Shown in pieces: positions 41,259 through 50,077 of a DNA stretch of 50,920 bases. Position numbers and translations under genes: made by a program. The first letter of the stretch is position 1. Every line of letters starts with the position of its first letter. Origin of the DNA: Billgrantia gudaonensis (lineage in GTDB: Bacteria > Pseudomonadota > Gammaproteobacteria > Pseudomonadales > Halomonadaceae); the NCBI RefSeq assembly GCF_900100195.1, contig NZ_FNES01000022.1:1-50920 (forward strand), read 5' to 3'. Under the pieces are notes generated by a model. The model made no database searches. It saw nothing but the letters and a program-made list of their open reading frames with translations, and was not told where the DNA came from.

Positions 41259-42671
41259 TTACAGCAGTTCCTCGCCGGCCAGTGCCAGCCGCGAGCGCTC
41301 GACGCTTCTCAGCGTGACGTGGCCGGCGTGGGGCCAGTCGCGGAAGCGCTGGACCACCGCGGCCATGCCGCAGGTGTTGGCGGTGAGATAGGGCGTGTCG
41401 ATCTGCCCCACGTTGCCTAGGCAGACGATCTTGGTGTTGCGGCCGGCGCGGGTCACCAGCGACTTGATCTGCTTGGGCGTGAAGTTCTGCACCTCGTCGA
41501 TGATCAGGAAGGTGTCGTTGAGGGTGCGTCCGCGCATGAAGCCGGGGGCGCGGATCTGCACCCGCGAGCCGAGCAGCTGACGCGTGGCACCGTTGTCCCA
41601 GCTGGTTTCGCCGCTCTCGTCGCGCAGCAGGTTGTCCATGTTGTCGTGGAAGGCGCCCATCCACGGCGACATCTTCTCCTCCTCCGTGCCCGGCAGATAG
41701 CCGATGTCTTCGCCCATGGAGATCGGTGCCCGAGTGAAGACGATGCGCTCGAAGCGCTTGCTGTCGAGGGTCTGCTGGAAGGCCGCGGCCAGCGTCATGA
41801 AGGTCTTGCCGGTGCCGGCGCTGCCGGCGATGGTCACCAGGTCGATGTCGTCGTCCATCAGCAGGTTGAGGGCGAAGTTCTGGCGGCTGTCGTGAGCGTG
41901 CACGCCCCACACCCCGGCCTTGTGGCGATAGTTGGTGAGCAGCTCGAGGCGCGCTCGCTGCGGCTCCACCTCGCGCACGATGGCCTCGAAGCTTGCGCCG
42001 TTCTCGCTGTCCGACACCAGCATGCCCAGATGCCATTCGGCGGGAATGGGGCCCTCCAGCTGATAGAAGGTGTGATGCTCGACGCGCTCCACGGCGACGT
42101 CGACGTCGAGCTCGGCCCAGGGACCGTCGCCACCGGCCGACGATGGAGTGGCGATGTGCACGCCGTCGGGCATGGCGTCGCTGTCGCTGAAGGCGCGGTC
42201 AGTGAGGTAGTCCTCCACCGGCACGCGCAGCGCGGCGGCCTTGACGCGCAGGTTGATGTCCTTGGAGACCAGGATCACCGAGGCATCGGGGCGTTCCTCG
42301 CGCAGCCGGCAGGTCTCGGCGAGCAGGCGGTTGTCGGGGCTCTCCTCTAGGTGTTCCAGGGGCTTGAGTTCGGGATAGCAGAGAAAGCGCAGGCGGCCCT
42401 GGGTGGTGCCGCCGGCACGGGGAATGGGAATGCCTTGCTGGATCTCGTCGAAGGAGACCTCGTTGGTCAGGTCGGAGAGGGTACGGCTGACCTGGCGCGC
42501 GGTGCGGGCGATCTCGCGCAGGCCGTTCTTGTGCTTGTCGAGTTCCTCGAGAACGGTCATCGGAATGACCACCTCGTGTTCCTCGAACTGGTAGAGGGCA
42601 GCGGGGTCGTGGATCAGGACGTTGGTGTCCAGCACGTAGAGCCGCTTGGCTTTTTTGTCGAGTCGTACCAT
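41259..42671 (-). CDS. PIN domain-PhoH ATPase fusion (PhoH2 / YlaK type)
   Basis: 470 residues. The N-terminal PIN nuclease domain starts at YVLDTNVLIHDP (Asp15) with Glu-rich VLEELDKHKNG. The C-terminal PhoH ATPase has Walker A GSAGTGKT (283-290) and Walker B FLIIDEVQN. PIN-PhoH proteins are RNA-unwinding ribonucleases in studied cases. The start is placed at the ATG at 42671, preceded by GGGAG. The frame also opens at 42719. It is monocistronic here; no small antitoxin-like gene is upstream. Confidence 0.9.
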   Translation of the reverse strand: MVRLDKKAKRLYVLDTNVLIHDPAALYQFEEHEVVIPMTVLEELDKHKNGLREIARTARQVSRTLSDLTNEVSFDEIQQGIPIPRAGGTTQGRLRFLCYPELKPLEHLEESPDNRLLAETCRLREERPDASVILVSKDINLRVKAAALRVPVEDYLTDRAFSDSDAMPDGVHIATPSSAGGDGPWAELDVDVAVERVEHHTFYQLEGPIPAEWHLGMLVSDSENGASFEAIVREVEPQRARLELLTNYRHKAGVWGVHAHDSRQNFALNLLMDDDIDLVTIAGSAGTGKTFMTLAAAFQQTLDSKRFERIVFTRAPISMGEDIGYLPGTEEEKMSPWMGAFHDNMDNLLRDESGETSWDNGATRQLLGSRVQIRAPGFMRGRTLNDTFLIIDEVQNFTPKQIKSLVTRAGRNTKIVCLGNVGQIDTPYLTANTCGMAAVVQRFRDWPHAGHVTLRSVERSRLALAGEELL

Positions 42672-42869
42672 CGAATCGTGCTCCCAGGTTGACGGCACCT
42701 TCGACACTGGCACTGACACCTTACCGTCATATGACAGCCCGGCTTGCCGGCCAGTGTCACTTGCTTACGGCGATTCCCTCCCATCGGCGTCGTGGTCACA
42801 TTCGTTATGACAGCATCATGTCGCTTGCGCTGCGTTATTTCCGTCCAAGGCTTCAACGCTGAAGGGCGC

Positions 42870-43889
42870 TCAGTGCAGGTAGACGCTCTCCACGTCCAAC
42901 GTCGAGCGGTTTTGCAGGTCATCGAAGTGCGCTTCGAGCCACGCCTCGGCCGACTCGCGGCCGCGGTCGCGCAGGTGGCACAGGAAGGGCCATTCGGCGT
43001 TGAGCTTGCTCGATACCGAGAGATCGGCCAGCGCTTCGTCGGCGCTGATGCGATGAAAGAGCGCATCGCGATAGCCGGGCAGAGGGATGTCGTGTTCCTC
43101 CGCCAGCTTCTGCAGCATGGCCACCAGCCGCACTTCCTTGATCAGCGAGGCATTGAAGGTGATCTCGTTCAAGCGGTTGAGGATGTCCGAGGCGGTGGTG
43201 GGCAGCTCGCGACGCATGAGCGGGGTGATCTGCACCAGCACGATGTCGCGGGCGCTGCACGCTTCCATGAGCGGGAGCAGTGCGGGGTTGCCCATGTAGC
43301 CGCCGTCCCAGTAGGGCTCGCCTTCGATCTCCACGGCCTGGAACACGAAGGGCAGGCAGGCCGAGGCCATCACGGCATCCACGCTCATCTCCTCGCGGGA
43401 GAAGACGCGCTGCTTGCCGCTGTGCACGTTGGTGGCGGTGACGAACAGCTTCAACGACCGGCAGGCGCGTACCCGTTCGAAATCGACATGGTCGGCCACC
43501 ACCTGGCGCAGCGGATTCACGTTGAGCGGGTTGAACTGGTAGGGCGACACCAGCCGGCTCATCAGGTCCAGGGCGATATAGCCCGGCGAATGGTCGAGGC
43601 TCCAGTTGCCGAGCCAAACGTCCAGCGGGCTGCGGCGAATGGGGCTGGCCATGCCGGCACGGCTCACCGCGGCCCAGAAATCGTGCAGTGCCGAGCGTGC
43701 CGTGGTCTCGTCGCCGCGCACCAGCGCATCGGCGATCACCACGGCGTTCATCGCCCCGGCGCTGGTGCCGCTGATGCCCTCGATCTCGATGCGCGGCTCT
43801 TCCAGCAGCCGGTCCAGCACGCCCCAGGTGAAGGCCCCGTGGGCGCCGCCGCCCTGCAGGGCCAGGTCGATGCGCTTGGTGTCGGTCAT
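42870..43889 (-). CDS. Patatin-like phospholipase
   Basis: 339 residues. Oxyanion loop GGGAHGAF (13-20), nucleophile elbow GTSAG with Ser43, and the catalytic Asp195 in DGGYMGN give a complete Ser-Asp dyad. It hydrolyses acyl esters of lipids, probably in the cytoplasm since no signal peptide is present. It has its own promoter region and no evident operon partner. The Lrp-type regulator gene lies 85 bp upstream on the same strand. Confidence 0.92.
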   Translation of the reverse strand: MTDTKRIDLALQGGGAHGAFTWGVLDRLLEEPRIEIEGISGTSAGAMNAVVIADALVRGDETTARSALHDFWAAVSRAGMASPIRRSPLDVWLGNWSLDHSPGYIALDLMSRLVSPYQFNPLNVNPLRQVVADHVDFERVRACRSLKLFVTATNVHSGKQRVFSREEMSVDAVMASACLPFVFQAVEIEGEPYWDGGYMGNPALLPLMEACSARDIVLVQITPLMRRELPTTASDILNRLNEITFNASLIKEVRLVAMLQKLAEEHDIPLPGYRDALFHRISADEALADLSVSSKLNAEWPFLCHLRDRGRESAEAWLEAHFDDLQNRSTLDVESVYLH

Positions 43890-43974
43890 CGTCGAGGCGT
43901 TCTCCCGGTGCTGTTGTGCGATGCAGTAGGCCCGAGCATAGCGCAGCTCAACGCGTTCTGGCCAAGAGGATGCG

Positions 43975-44433
43975 CTAGACGCCTAACGGCAAGCGCGTCT
44001 CGAACTTGTTGCGCTTGCGGGAGATCAGCGTGCGGAACTTGTGCACGGCGTCTCCGGCATAGAGCACGCTGTCGCAGAGGCGGTCATAGCTCTGCATGTC
44101 GGCTACGTTCACGATCAGCACGAAATCGACTTCCCCCGTGACCTGGTAGCACTGGGAGACCTCGGGTGCCGCTTCCACCCGCCGGATGAAATCGCGATAG
44201 AGGGGCTTGTCGTCTCGCACCATGGTGACTTCCACCACCATGTGCAGGCTCGCCCCCAACGCATCGGGTGCCACGAGCGCCACCTCGCGTTGAATGACGC
44301 CGCATTCCTTCAAGCGGCGCACGCGCTTGAGGCATGCCGACGGGGAGAGCCCGACCCGTGCTGCCAGATCCTGGTTGGTCAGGCTGGCATCGTTCTGTAG
44401 CTGGTCGAGGATCCTCAGGTCGAGTCTGTCCAT
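43975..44433 (-). CDS. Lrp/AsnC-family transcriptional regulator
   Basis: 152 residues. The helix-turn-helix spans about 3-60 (NQDLAARVGLSPSACLKRVRRL), followed by a RAM ligand-binding domain with GEVDFVLIVNV. The start is the ATG at 44433; a TTG 10 codons upstream is also in frame. It is divergent from the gate-domain membrane protein gene (132 bp between starts) and may control it; the effector is probably an amino acid. Confidence 0.9.
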   Translation of the reverse strand: MDRLDLRILDQLQNDASLTNQDLAARVGLSPSACLKRVRRLKECGVIQREVALVAPDALGASLHMVVEVTMVRDDKPLYRDFIRRVEAAPEVSQCYQVTGEVDFVLIVNVADMQSYDRLCDSVLYAGDAVHKFRTLISRKRNKFETRLPLGV

Positions 44434-44564
44434 GGTGCAGGAAATTTCCCCCGGGTCGTGCAAAAGAGCTCATTCTTCACGTTCAGCCTCGAGAACGCCA
44501 TCGCCTTGTTCGGTACATGCGTAAAGTAAGGCTTTCTTTCCCCATCTTCGCACGAGGACCCGTC

Positions 44565-45569
44565 ATGGCAGATTATCTTCGCGAGCGCATCATGTGGCCG
44601 GCAATGCGGCTGGGCCGCGAAGCCTGGGCCGTCTACCTGACCCTGCTCAAGGTGATGGTGCCGGCGCTGCTGGTCGTCAAGGCGCTCGAGATGCTGGGCA
44701 TGACCGAGCTGCTGGGCCAGTGGCTGTCGCCATTGATGACCCCTCTGGGATTGCCCGAACCGCTGAGCGTGGTGTGGGCCGCCACGCTGATGACCAACAT
44801 CTATACCGGCCTGGTGATCTTCTTCGACGTCACGCGGGAAACGCCGCTGACCGTGGCCCAGGTCACGGTGCTGGGGGCGCTGATGGCCGTGGGGCATTCG
44901 CTGCCGGTGGAGGGTGCGGTGGCGCGCCTTGCCGGCGTGCCCTGGTGGCTGACCGTGCTGCTGCGCGTCGGCGGGGCCTGGCTGCTTGGCTGGCTGCTGC
45001 ATCTGAGCTACTCGCTGGGTGGCTGGTTTCAGCACGCCAATCATGTGGTTTGGGAGCCTTCGGCCCAGGAAGCGACGCTGGTGGCCTGGCTGCAGGGGCA
45101 GGCGGTGACGCTTGCGACCATCTTCGTGGTGATACTGGCGCTGATGACACTGCTCAAGCTGCTGCACTGGCTGGGCGTCGAGCGGCTGATTCACAAGCTG
45201 CTCTATCCCTTGTTGCGCTTGCTGGGCATCGGTCCGGCAGGCGCCAACATCACCGTGATCGGCATGACTCTGGGGCTCACCTTCGGCGCCGGTTTGCTGC
45301 TCCGCGAGGCGCACTCGGGTCGACTGACCCCGCGCGACATCGTGCTCACGCTCTGCTTTCTCGGCCTGTGCCACAGCCTGATCGAGGATACCCTGCTGAT
45401 CCTGCTGATGGGGGCGGATCTCTCCGGCCTGCTGTGGGCCCGGCTGGGCTTCGCGCTGGCCGTCATCGCCTTGCTGGCCAGGCTGCCTTGGCTGCGTCGT
45501 GCGCAGATGCCGGCGTGGATGTTCGCCTCGCGGGCGGTGACGGGCAGCCATTCGCGCAGCGAAGGGTAG
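44565..45569 (+). CDS. Nucleoside-recognition (gate) domain membrane protein
   Basis: 334 residues with about eight helices in two related halves, as in SpmA/SpmB-like and FeoB gate domains. VWAATLMTNIYTGLVIFF in the first half and GLTFGAGLLLREAHSG with LCFLGLCHSLIEDTLLIL in the second half are typical. Transported substrate is unknown. ATG at 44565 with GAGGACC upstream. It is divergent from an Lrp-type regulator, which hints at an amino acid or nucleoside link. Confidence 0.82.
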   Translation: MADYLRERIMWPAMRLGREAWAVYLTLLKVMVPALLVVKALEMLGMTELLGQWLSPLMTPLGLPEPLSVVWAATLMTNIYTGLVIFFDVTRETPLTVAQVTVLGALMAVGHSLPVEGAVARLAGVPWWLTVLLRVGGAWLLGWLLHLSYSLGGWFQHANHVVWEPSAQEATLVAWLQGQAVTLATIFVVILALMTLLKLLHWLGVERLIHKLLYPLLRLLGIGPAGANITVIGMTLGLTFGAGLLLREAHSGRLTPRDIVLTLCFLGLCHSLIEDTLLILLMGADLSGLLWARLGFALAVIALLARLPWLRRAQMPAWMFASRAVTGSHSRSEG

Positions 45570-45780
45570 GGGCAACGTCCCGCCGTCCATGAATCGGGTG
45601 CTGTCGGGTAGGTGAACGCTGACTGGGGCGGCGAACATCGCGGTAACGGGCTGGGGAAGGCCCAGCGCATCCACGCGCAATCACTAGCGTGATAACCTTT
45701 TCACCAATGCACCTGTCCTGGCTGCCTGATCCTCCGGACGGCACGAGCGGACACACCTTCCTGAGCCGAATGGAGCGGGC

Positions 45781-46149
45781 ATGAAGTTGTTACGTGGTTT
45801 TCTGTGGCTGCTAGTCTTCCAACTGCTCGGCCATGTCGCGGTCGAACTGCTCGCACTGCCGGTTTCCCACTCCATGGCGGGGCTGCTGTTGCTGCTGGCC
45901 TGGCTGCTGGTAAAACGGCACTTGGACGAGAGCGTGGCGACGGCGAGCCAGGCGCTGATACCGCTGCTCGCCATGCTGATCATGCCCGGGGTGGTGGGCG
46001 TGTTCTTCGTGGCCGACGAGTTCGCCGGACACTGGACGGCGATCGTGCTGGCCCTGGTGCTGGGCACCTTCCTCAGCGTGCTGACCACGTTATGGTTGAT
46101 GCGGCGCTTCATGCCCAGCGAGGCCGAGGAAGGGAATCGTCAGGCATGA
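45781..46149 (+). CDS. lrgA: LrgA/CidA family holin-like protein
   Basis: 122 residues with four helices and the family motif GHVAVELLALPVSHSMAGLLLLL near the N-terminus, then LIPLLAMLIMPGVVGVF. LrgA proteins act with LrgB and in some bacteria modulate murein hydrolase activity, or pyruvate and glycolate transport. Its TGA overlaps the lrgB ATG by four bases. No lytSR or lysR gene is adjacent. Confidence 0.9.
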   Translation: MKLLRGFLWLLVFQLLGHVAVELLALPVSHSMAGLLLLLAWLLVKRHLDESVATASQALIPLLAMLIMPGVVGVFFVADEFAGHWTAIVLALVLGTFLSVLTTLWLMRRFMPSEAEEGNRQA

Positions 46150-46856
46150 ATGAACTCCACGCTTCCTTGTTGGATACCCCGGTACTTGCCGTTGCGCTGA
46201 CCCTGGCGGCCTACCTTGGCGGCATGCACCTGTTCGAACGGCTCGGCCGGCCAAGCTGGTGCCCGGCAGTGCTGATCGGCGCCGTGCTGACGGCGGCAAG
46301 CCTGTGGCTGCTGCGCTTCGATTATGCCGACTATCAGCGCAACGTAGCCTGGCTGACCTTCCTGCTGGGCCCCGCGACCGTGGCGCTGGCAGTACCGCTC
46401 TACCAGCAGCGTCAGCACATCTTCGCCCTGTGGAAGCCGATCCTGTGCTGTCTGCCGCTGGCTGCCATGCTGGCCGCGTTCTACGCCGTCTTGATCGCCT
46501 GGTTGCTGGGGGCGCCACCGGTGGTATATGCCTCGCTGGCGCCGAAATCGGTCACCGCGCCCCTGGCCATGGGCATTCAGGAGCAGATCGGCGGTTCCCT
46601 TTCGCTGATGCTGGGCGGGTTGCTCATGACCGGTGTGTTGACCACCATCTGCGTCTCGCTGCTGGCCCGCGTGCTCAAGGTCACCGATCCGCGCATTCTC
46701 GGTTTCGCACTGGGCGTGAACGGCCACGCCATCGGCATCATTCGCGCCTTCGAGCTCGGCCCCACGGCGGGCGCCTTCGCTTCGCTGGGCATGAGCCTGA
46801 CCGGCGTGTTCAGCGCAGCGTTCCTGCCGCTGGCATGGCGGCTGGTGGGTTTGTAA
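46146..46856 (+). CDS. lrgB: LrgB family membrane protein
   Basis: 236 residues with about six to seven helices. Features are TFLLGPATVALAVPLY, the highly conserved ASLAPKSVTAPLAMGI and GVNGHAIGIIRAF. It is the partner of LrgA; plant and bacterial homologues transport glycolate or pyruvate. The two genes form a two-gene operon that ends at the hairpin at 46884-46909. Confidence 0.93.
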   Translation: MNELHASLLDTPVLAVALTLAAYLGGMHLFERLGRPSWCPAVLIGAVLTAASLWLLRFDYADYQRNVAWLTFLLGPATVALAVPLYQQRQHIFALWKPILCCLPLAAMLAAFYAVLIAWLLGAPPVVYASLAPKSVTAPLAMGIQEQIGGSLSLMLGGLLMTGVLTTICVSLLARVLKVTDPRILGFALGVNGHAIGIIRAFELGPTAGAFASLGMSLTGVFSAAFLPLAWRLVGL

Positions 46857-46883
46857 GCGCTCGCTGGGGCGCGGTCAGGAAAA

Positions 46884-46909
46884 GGGCCGAGTGACATGCC
46901 ACTCGGCCC
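46884..46909. terminator. Bidirectional terminator between lrgB and a convergent gene
   Basis: Perfect 10 bp stem GGGCCGAGTG / CACTCGGCCC with a six-base loop. On the minus strand it is followed by TTTTCC, on the plus strand by TCCATC. It therefore fits best as terminator of the minus-strand gene 46955-47215, and may also serve lrgB. Confidence 0.7.
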
Positions 46910-46954
46910 TCCATCGACGTGGAGTGATCTGTCTATCGTCTCCGTTCGCTGGTA

Positions 46955-47215
46955 TCAGCGCGATGCATTGCCATCCGGGGGAGCGGCGCTACCATCGCCA
47001 TTGCCATCGGTCAGGAAGTGCTTTGCGACTTGGCCACACACCCAGAAAATCGCGGCCAGAATGATGAAGAACAGGCTGCCCGAGGCCAGATCCCAAGTGA
47101 AAGCCTCCTCTCGGGTCACGATCAGAAAGGCCAAGCCGGCCACTAGAGCAAAAATCATGACGATGGCCCCTCCGGAAAAGAGGAAGTACAGCGCTATAGC
47201 AAGCTTGTTCCGCAT
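46955..47215 (-). CDS. Small membrane protein, unknown family
   Basis: 86 residues with two hydrophobic helices (LAIALYFLFSGGAIVMIFALVAGLAF-type segment and SLFFIILAAIFWVCG) and a Gly/Asp/Pro-rich tail. I do not recognise it. ATG at 47215 is chosen because AAGGAG lies six bases upstream; ATG at 47221 would leave no spacing. It is single, with its own terminator. Confidence 0.6.
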   Translation of the reverse strand: MRNKLAIALYFLFSGGAIVMIFALVAGLAFLIVTREEAFTWDLASGSLFFIILAAIFWVCGQVAKHFLTDGNGDGSAAPPDGNASR

Positions 47216-47375
47216 AACCATCTCCTTGACTGCTTGGAGGCACTCTTCAGCATAGCTCATGCCGCTAAACCACGCGGGGTATGAGCCTGATGGGCATCTT
47301 CAATGACGTGCTTCTGTCGATGGGCTGTCGGCTGCAGGGTTGGTGAGCGCTTGCTGAAAACCGGGAACCTTGCGA

Positions 47376-47406
47376 TTGAGGCACCATGGCCGGTTCCGGC
47401 TATAGT
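47376..47406 (+). promoter_or_regulatory. Candidate promoter of the ZIP transporter gene
   Basis: TTGAGG (47376-47381) and TATAGT (47401-47406) with a 19 bp spacer. The good -10 box gives a start near 47413 and a short leader. The long spacer is compatible with MerR-type activation, but no clear dyad is seen. Confidence 0.4.
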
Positions 47407-47432
47407 CTTTCAAGACGGCGTGGGCTTGGGAG

Positions 47433-48179
47433 GTGGCATCCATCGATACCTTCGTCTGGATTCTCTCGGGTGGGCTGCTCATGAGCGCCATTGCCTTGGT
47501 GGGTGGCGTGACGGTACTGCTCAAGCCGGCCACGCTGGATCGGTTGCTGCTTCCCTTCGTCGCTCTGGCAGCCGGAACCCTACTCGGTGGTGCCTTCTTT
47601 CACATGATTCCCGAAGGGGCGGCTGCGTTGCCTCCCCTGTTTGCCTCGCTATGGCTGGCGCTGGGCTTCGCGACGTTTCTCGGTCTCGAACAGTTTCTCC
47701 AGTGGCACCAGTCGCATCGGGTGGCTGCACGGGTTCGCCAACCGTTCACCTACCTGATTCTGCTCGGTGATGGCATCCACAACTTCCTCGGCGGGCTGAG
47801 CATCGCCAGCACCTTTCTGCTCAATCCGGCGGCAGGCATCGTGGCCTGGGTCGCCGCGGCGGCACACGAGGTGCCCCAAGAACTGGGCGACTTCGGCATT
47901 CTCGTGCACGGCGGTTTCAACCGCCGACATGCCCTGTTGTGGAACCTGGTTTCCGCACTGACGTTTCCACTCGGCGCCTTGCTCGCTCTGGGGATTGCCC
48001 AGCAGTTCGATGTCTCGGGACTGGTGCTCTTCGGCGCCGGCACTTTCATTTACATCGCCGCTTCCGATCTCGTGCCGGAGATCAAGACAGCCAAGCGCCT
48101 CAGTAGTGCAGCAGTGCATTTTGGCTTCTTCGTCATCGGGTTGGGAGGCATGTTTCTCCTCGCCCATGCGCTGCAGTGA
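47433..48179 (+). CDS. ZIP-family divalent metal transporter (GufA/ZupT-like)
   Basis: 248 residues with about eight helices. The transport-site helices contain HMIPEGAAALP, LGDGIHNFLGGLSIAS and AAAAHEVPQELGDFGIL, which provide the conserved His, Asp and Glu metal ligands of ZIP importers (zinc, iron or manganese). A His in QWHQSHRV lies in the loop. A GTG at 47433 is the first plausible start, but the GGGAGG run overlaps it, so the true start is uncertain. Confidence 0.88.
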   Translation: MASIDTFVWILSGGLLMSAIALVGGVTVLLKPATLDRLLLPFVALAAGTLLGGAFFHMIPEGAAALPPLFASLWLALGFATFLGLEQFLQWHQSHRVAARVRQPFTYLILLGDGIHNFLGGLSIASTFLLNPAAGIVAWVAAAAHEVPQELGDFGILVHGGFNRRHALLWNLVSALTFPLGALLALGIAQQFDVSGLVLFGAGTFIYIAASDLVPEIKTAKRLSSAAVHFGFFVIGLGGMFLLAHALQ

Positions 48180-48180
48180 C

Positions 48181-48645
48181 TCCGAGGGGCTCCCCAGAGC
48201 GGATAGTAAAGTGAAAGCGCTGGAAGCGCTGCTCGACGTGCCGGCGGAGACTATCCTCTCGCTGGTGGTCTTCTCCGGCAGCGCCGTTTTCAAGACCAGG
48301 ATGCCCGGTAACGTCACCGCCGGTGGCGGTTACGTGTGCTACATCGAGTCGTTCCGTGAGCCTGTGCTGAACGACTTTCAGGTCCAGGAAGCGATGGAAA
48401 GAATCGAAACCGGCCGGCTTGCGCCCAACCGGGAAACGCACTGTCAGCATGTGGAACAGCTCAAGGCCCGTTTCGAGCCCAGTGCCAAGCGAACCTGCCC
48501 GGAATGCGAAAGCGACATGGTGCTGCACACAGTAAAACGCGGTGCAAACGCCGGCAACCGGTTCTGGGGATGCTCGGCATATCCCAAGTGCCGACAGGTG
48601 GAAGTTGATGGGTGTTACATTAACGCTAAAAAACTCCCTTCGTAA
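48181..48645 (+). pseudogene. 5'-truncated NERD / topoisomerase-zinc-ribbon protein
   Basis: Open frame joined directly to the end of the ZIP gene. From about 48208 it encodes the end of a NERD nuclease-related domain (VKALEALL, NVTAGGGYVCYI), then a Topoisomerase-type zinc ribbon with CPECESDMVL and GNRFWGCSAYPKCR. The first half of the NERD domain, with its usual catalytic acid residues, is missing. A GTG at 48211 could start a 144-residue remnant. It is likely a deletion product rather than a working gene. Confidence 0.65.
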
Positions 48646-48847
48646 GACGTCTGGCCTATACCCGAGAACCAACTATTTAATTAATTTAGGATCATCAATT
48701 CGGGTGAGGTGGTAGTATATGTATCTGAAAATAAGTCCCCGACTGTTCCTCCTCTGGCGTTAATTTCGTTCTTGCAACATAATGCTTTAAAATTCACTTT
48801 CGGTTACACAAATGTTGTTCTGACGCTGGCGTAGTGGCAGCCCGAGA
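48646..48847. other. AT-rich intergenic stretch at a likely junction
   Basis: About 200 bp with far more A+T than the rest of the window (for instance TTTAATTAATTTAGG and TAGTATATGTATCTG). I see no gene, clear promoter or repeat. Together with the truncated gene on its left and the AT-richer gene on its right it looks like the edge of an acquired segment. Confidence 0.5.
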
Positions 48848-49651
48848 ATGCAAGTAGTCTCGTCGGTTGCCCGGATCCCCAAAAGGTTCGTAAGTTCGAT
48901 GGCGTGGAAACGAATGGCCGGTTTCGAGAGGTCAAACACACTCTGCAAGACAGCTCCGGGCTATGATCCGGGGCTGACATCTGCCGATAAACTCGCTTTC
49001 CTCCGAGATTACATTGTTCGAACACGTTTTGATGTGATGGTGGACAAGCAGACTCTAACGCAGCTCTTCTACCTGAAGCTCGCTGTGTTTGCCGCTGCCG
49101 CGACAGCATTGACCTCACCGGTGGGCACGCTGGCTATTCTTGCATTGCCCATTGTGCTGTTTACCATTGACTATCTCCACAGAAAGCGATTTTGTGAGAT
49201 TTTCAGGCGCTGGAATTATCTGCGTGACCACGTCGTTCCCCGACTTAGGGAGCTTGAGGGCTTCTGGAATAGCGAGACATTTAGGATGTTGGAGCAGGAA
49301 ATTGCTGACGCACAGACAGAAATTTCCTCAGAGGAAGCGCACATTCGTTGGGTTACACCGGTGGCTACAGGTGTGCTGGGCCTACCGTTGTTCCCAGTCC
49401 TTATGATTCAGACTCTTCAAATGGATAGTCGTTATGCCATCGTCTACATGTGGCTATGGGCGGTTGTGCTGACGACATTCTCGCTTTACTTTTTTTGTAT
49501 GAACGGTCAGTTCAAAAGCACGTATCCTTGGCAATCCCGCGTTTTACCCGTCGCCTTTCTGGTAGCCGCGCTCTTTTTCTCTACTCTTCAATTTAGCGGT
49601 GTCTACGATTTGGTGGGTACCTATACGCTAATTTTCGCGTCAGGTAGCTAG
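48848..49651 (+). CDS. Four-helix membrane protein of unknown family
   Basis: Up to 267 residues; the ATGs at 48848 and 48899 are both possible starts, the latter with AAAAGG upstream. Two helices lie at about 75-110 and two at about 168-215, with a further C-terminal helix. The central loop of about 60 residues is charged (RFCEIFRRWNYLRDH, EQEIADAQTEISSEEAHIR) and may form a coiled coil. I do not recognise the family. Base composition is lower in G+C than the surroundings, it follows a truncated gene, and it lies next to an insertion sequence, so it is probably accessory. Confidence 0.6.
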   Translation: MQVVSSVARIPKRFVSSMAWKRMAGFERSNTLCKTAPGYDPGLTSADKLAFLRDYIVRTRFDVMVDKQTLTQLFYLKLAVFAAAATALTSPVGTLAILALPIVLFTIDYLHRKRFCEIFRRWNYLRDHVVPRLRELEGFWNSETFRMLEQEIADAQTEISSEEAHIRWVTPVATGVLGLPLFPVLMIQTLQMDSRYAIVYMWLWAVVLTTFSLYFFCMNGQFKSTYPWQSRVLPVAFLVAALFFSTLQFSGVYDLVGTYTLIFASGS

Positions 49652-49709
49652 GATTGAACCGAGATTCTTCCTCTACTCAGAACGTATTTGCGTCCACAAT
49701 CTGAAGACT

Positions 49710-49736
49710 TGAAGTGACCCCCTCCAGAGCTGCACA
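49710..49736 (+). repeat. Left inverted repeat of the IS3-family element
   Basis: Begins TGAAGTGACCCCCT and ends CTGCACA. It shares the blocks TGACCCCCT and CTGCACA with the right repeat; the centre differs and is one base longer. Confidence 0.85.
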
Positions 49737-49765
49737 GGCTATAGTGCAGCGACCAGGAGGACAGG

Positions 49766-50077
49766 ATGAACGACGACAATCCGATCAAGCGATGGACCGC
49801 GAAGCGCAAGGCCGCCGTGGTCATGGACATCTTCAAGGGCAAGACCACCGTCGCTGAAGTGGCTCGCCAGTATGACCTCACCGTCTCCGAGGTCGAAGGC
49901 TGGATCGATGAGGCCCAACGCAACATGGAGAACGGGTTCAAAGCCCGCCCCAAGGACATCCGTGAGCAGTACGAGTCCGAGCTCCGGGAGACCAAGGAGG
50001 CACTGGGCGAAGCCCATCTGCAGATCTATGCACTAAAAAAATTCAAGCGCCTGCTCGACGAGGACGAGAACTCGTAA
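49766..50077 (+). CDS. IS3-family transposase OrfA
   Basis: 103 residues. An N-terminal helix-turn-helix (AVVMDIFKGKTTVAEVARQYD) binds the element's ends and is followed by a leucine-zipper-like helix (REQYESELRETKEALGEAH). The GGAGGACAGG ribosome site precedes the ATG. Translation alone gives OrfA, a probable inhibitor; a -1 slip at 50035-50041 yields the OrfAB transposase. Confidence 0.92.
   Translation: MNDDNPIKRWTAKRKAAVVMDIFKGKTTVAEVARQYDLTVSEVEGWIDEAQRNMENGFKARPKDIREQYESELRETKEALGEAHLQIYALKKFKRLLDEDENS
50035..50041 (+). other. Programmed -1 frameshift signal A AAA AAA
   Basis: Seven adenines in the phase CTA-AAA-AAA-TTC of orfA, a classic slippery heptamer. A -1 slip moves ribosomes into the frame ATT-CAA-GCG, which is open to the orfB stop at 50892. 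Confidence 0.85.

Noticed and set aside
41259..42869. PIN-PhoH gene as part of a toxin-antitoxin pair
   Set aside because: PhoH2 proteins in some bacteria follow a small antitoxin gene. The 198 bp upstream holds no small open frame with a ribosome site, so the pairing is not supported here.
44415..45680. 421-codon minus-strand frame opposite the gate-domain membrane protein
   Set aside because: Same reason: Gln/His/Arg-rich shadow of a membrane protein gene.
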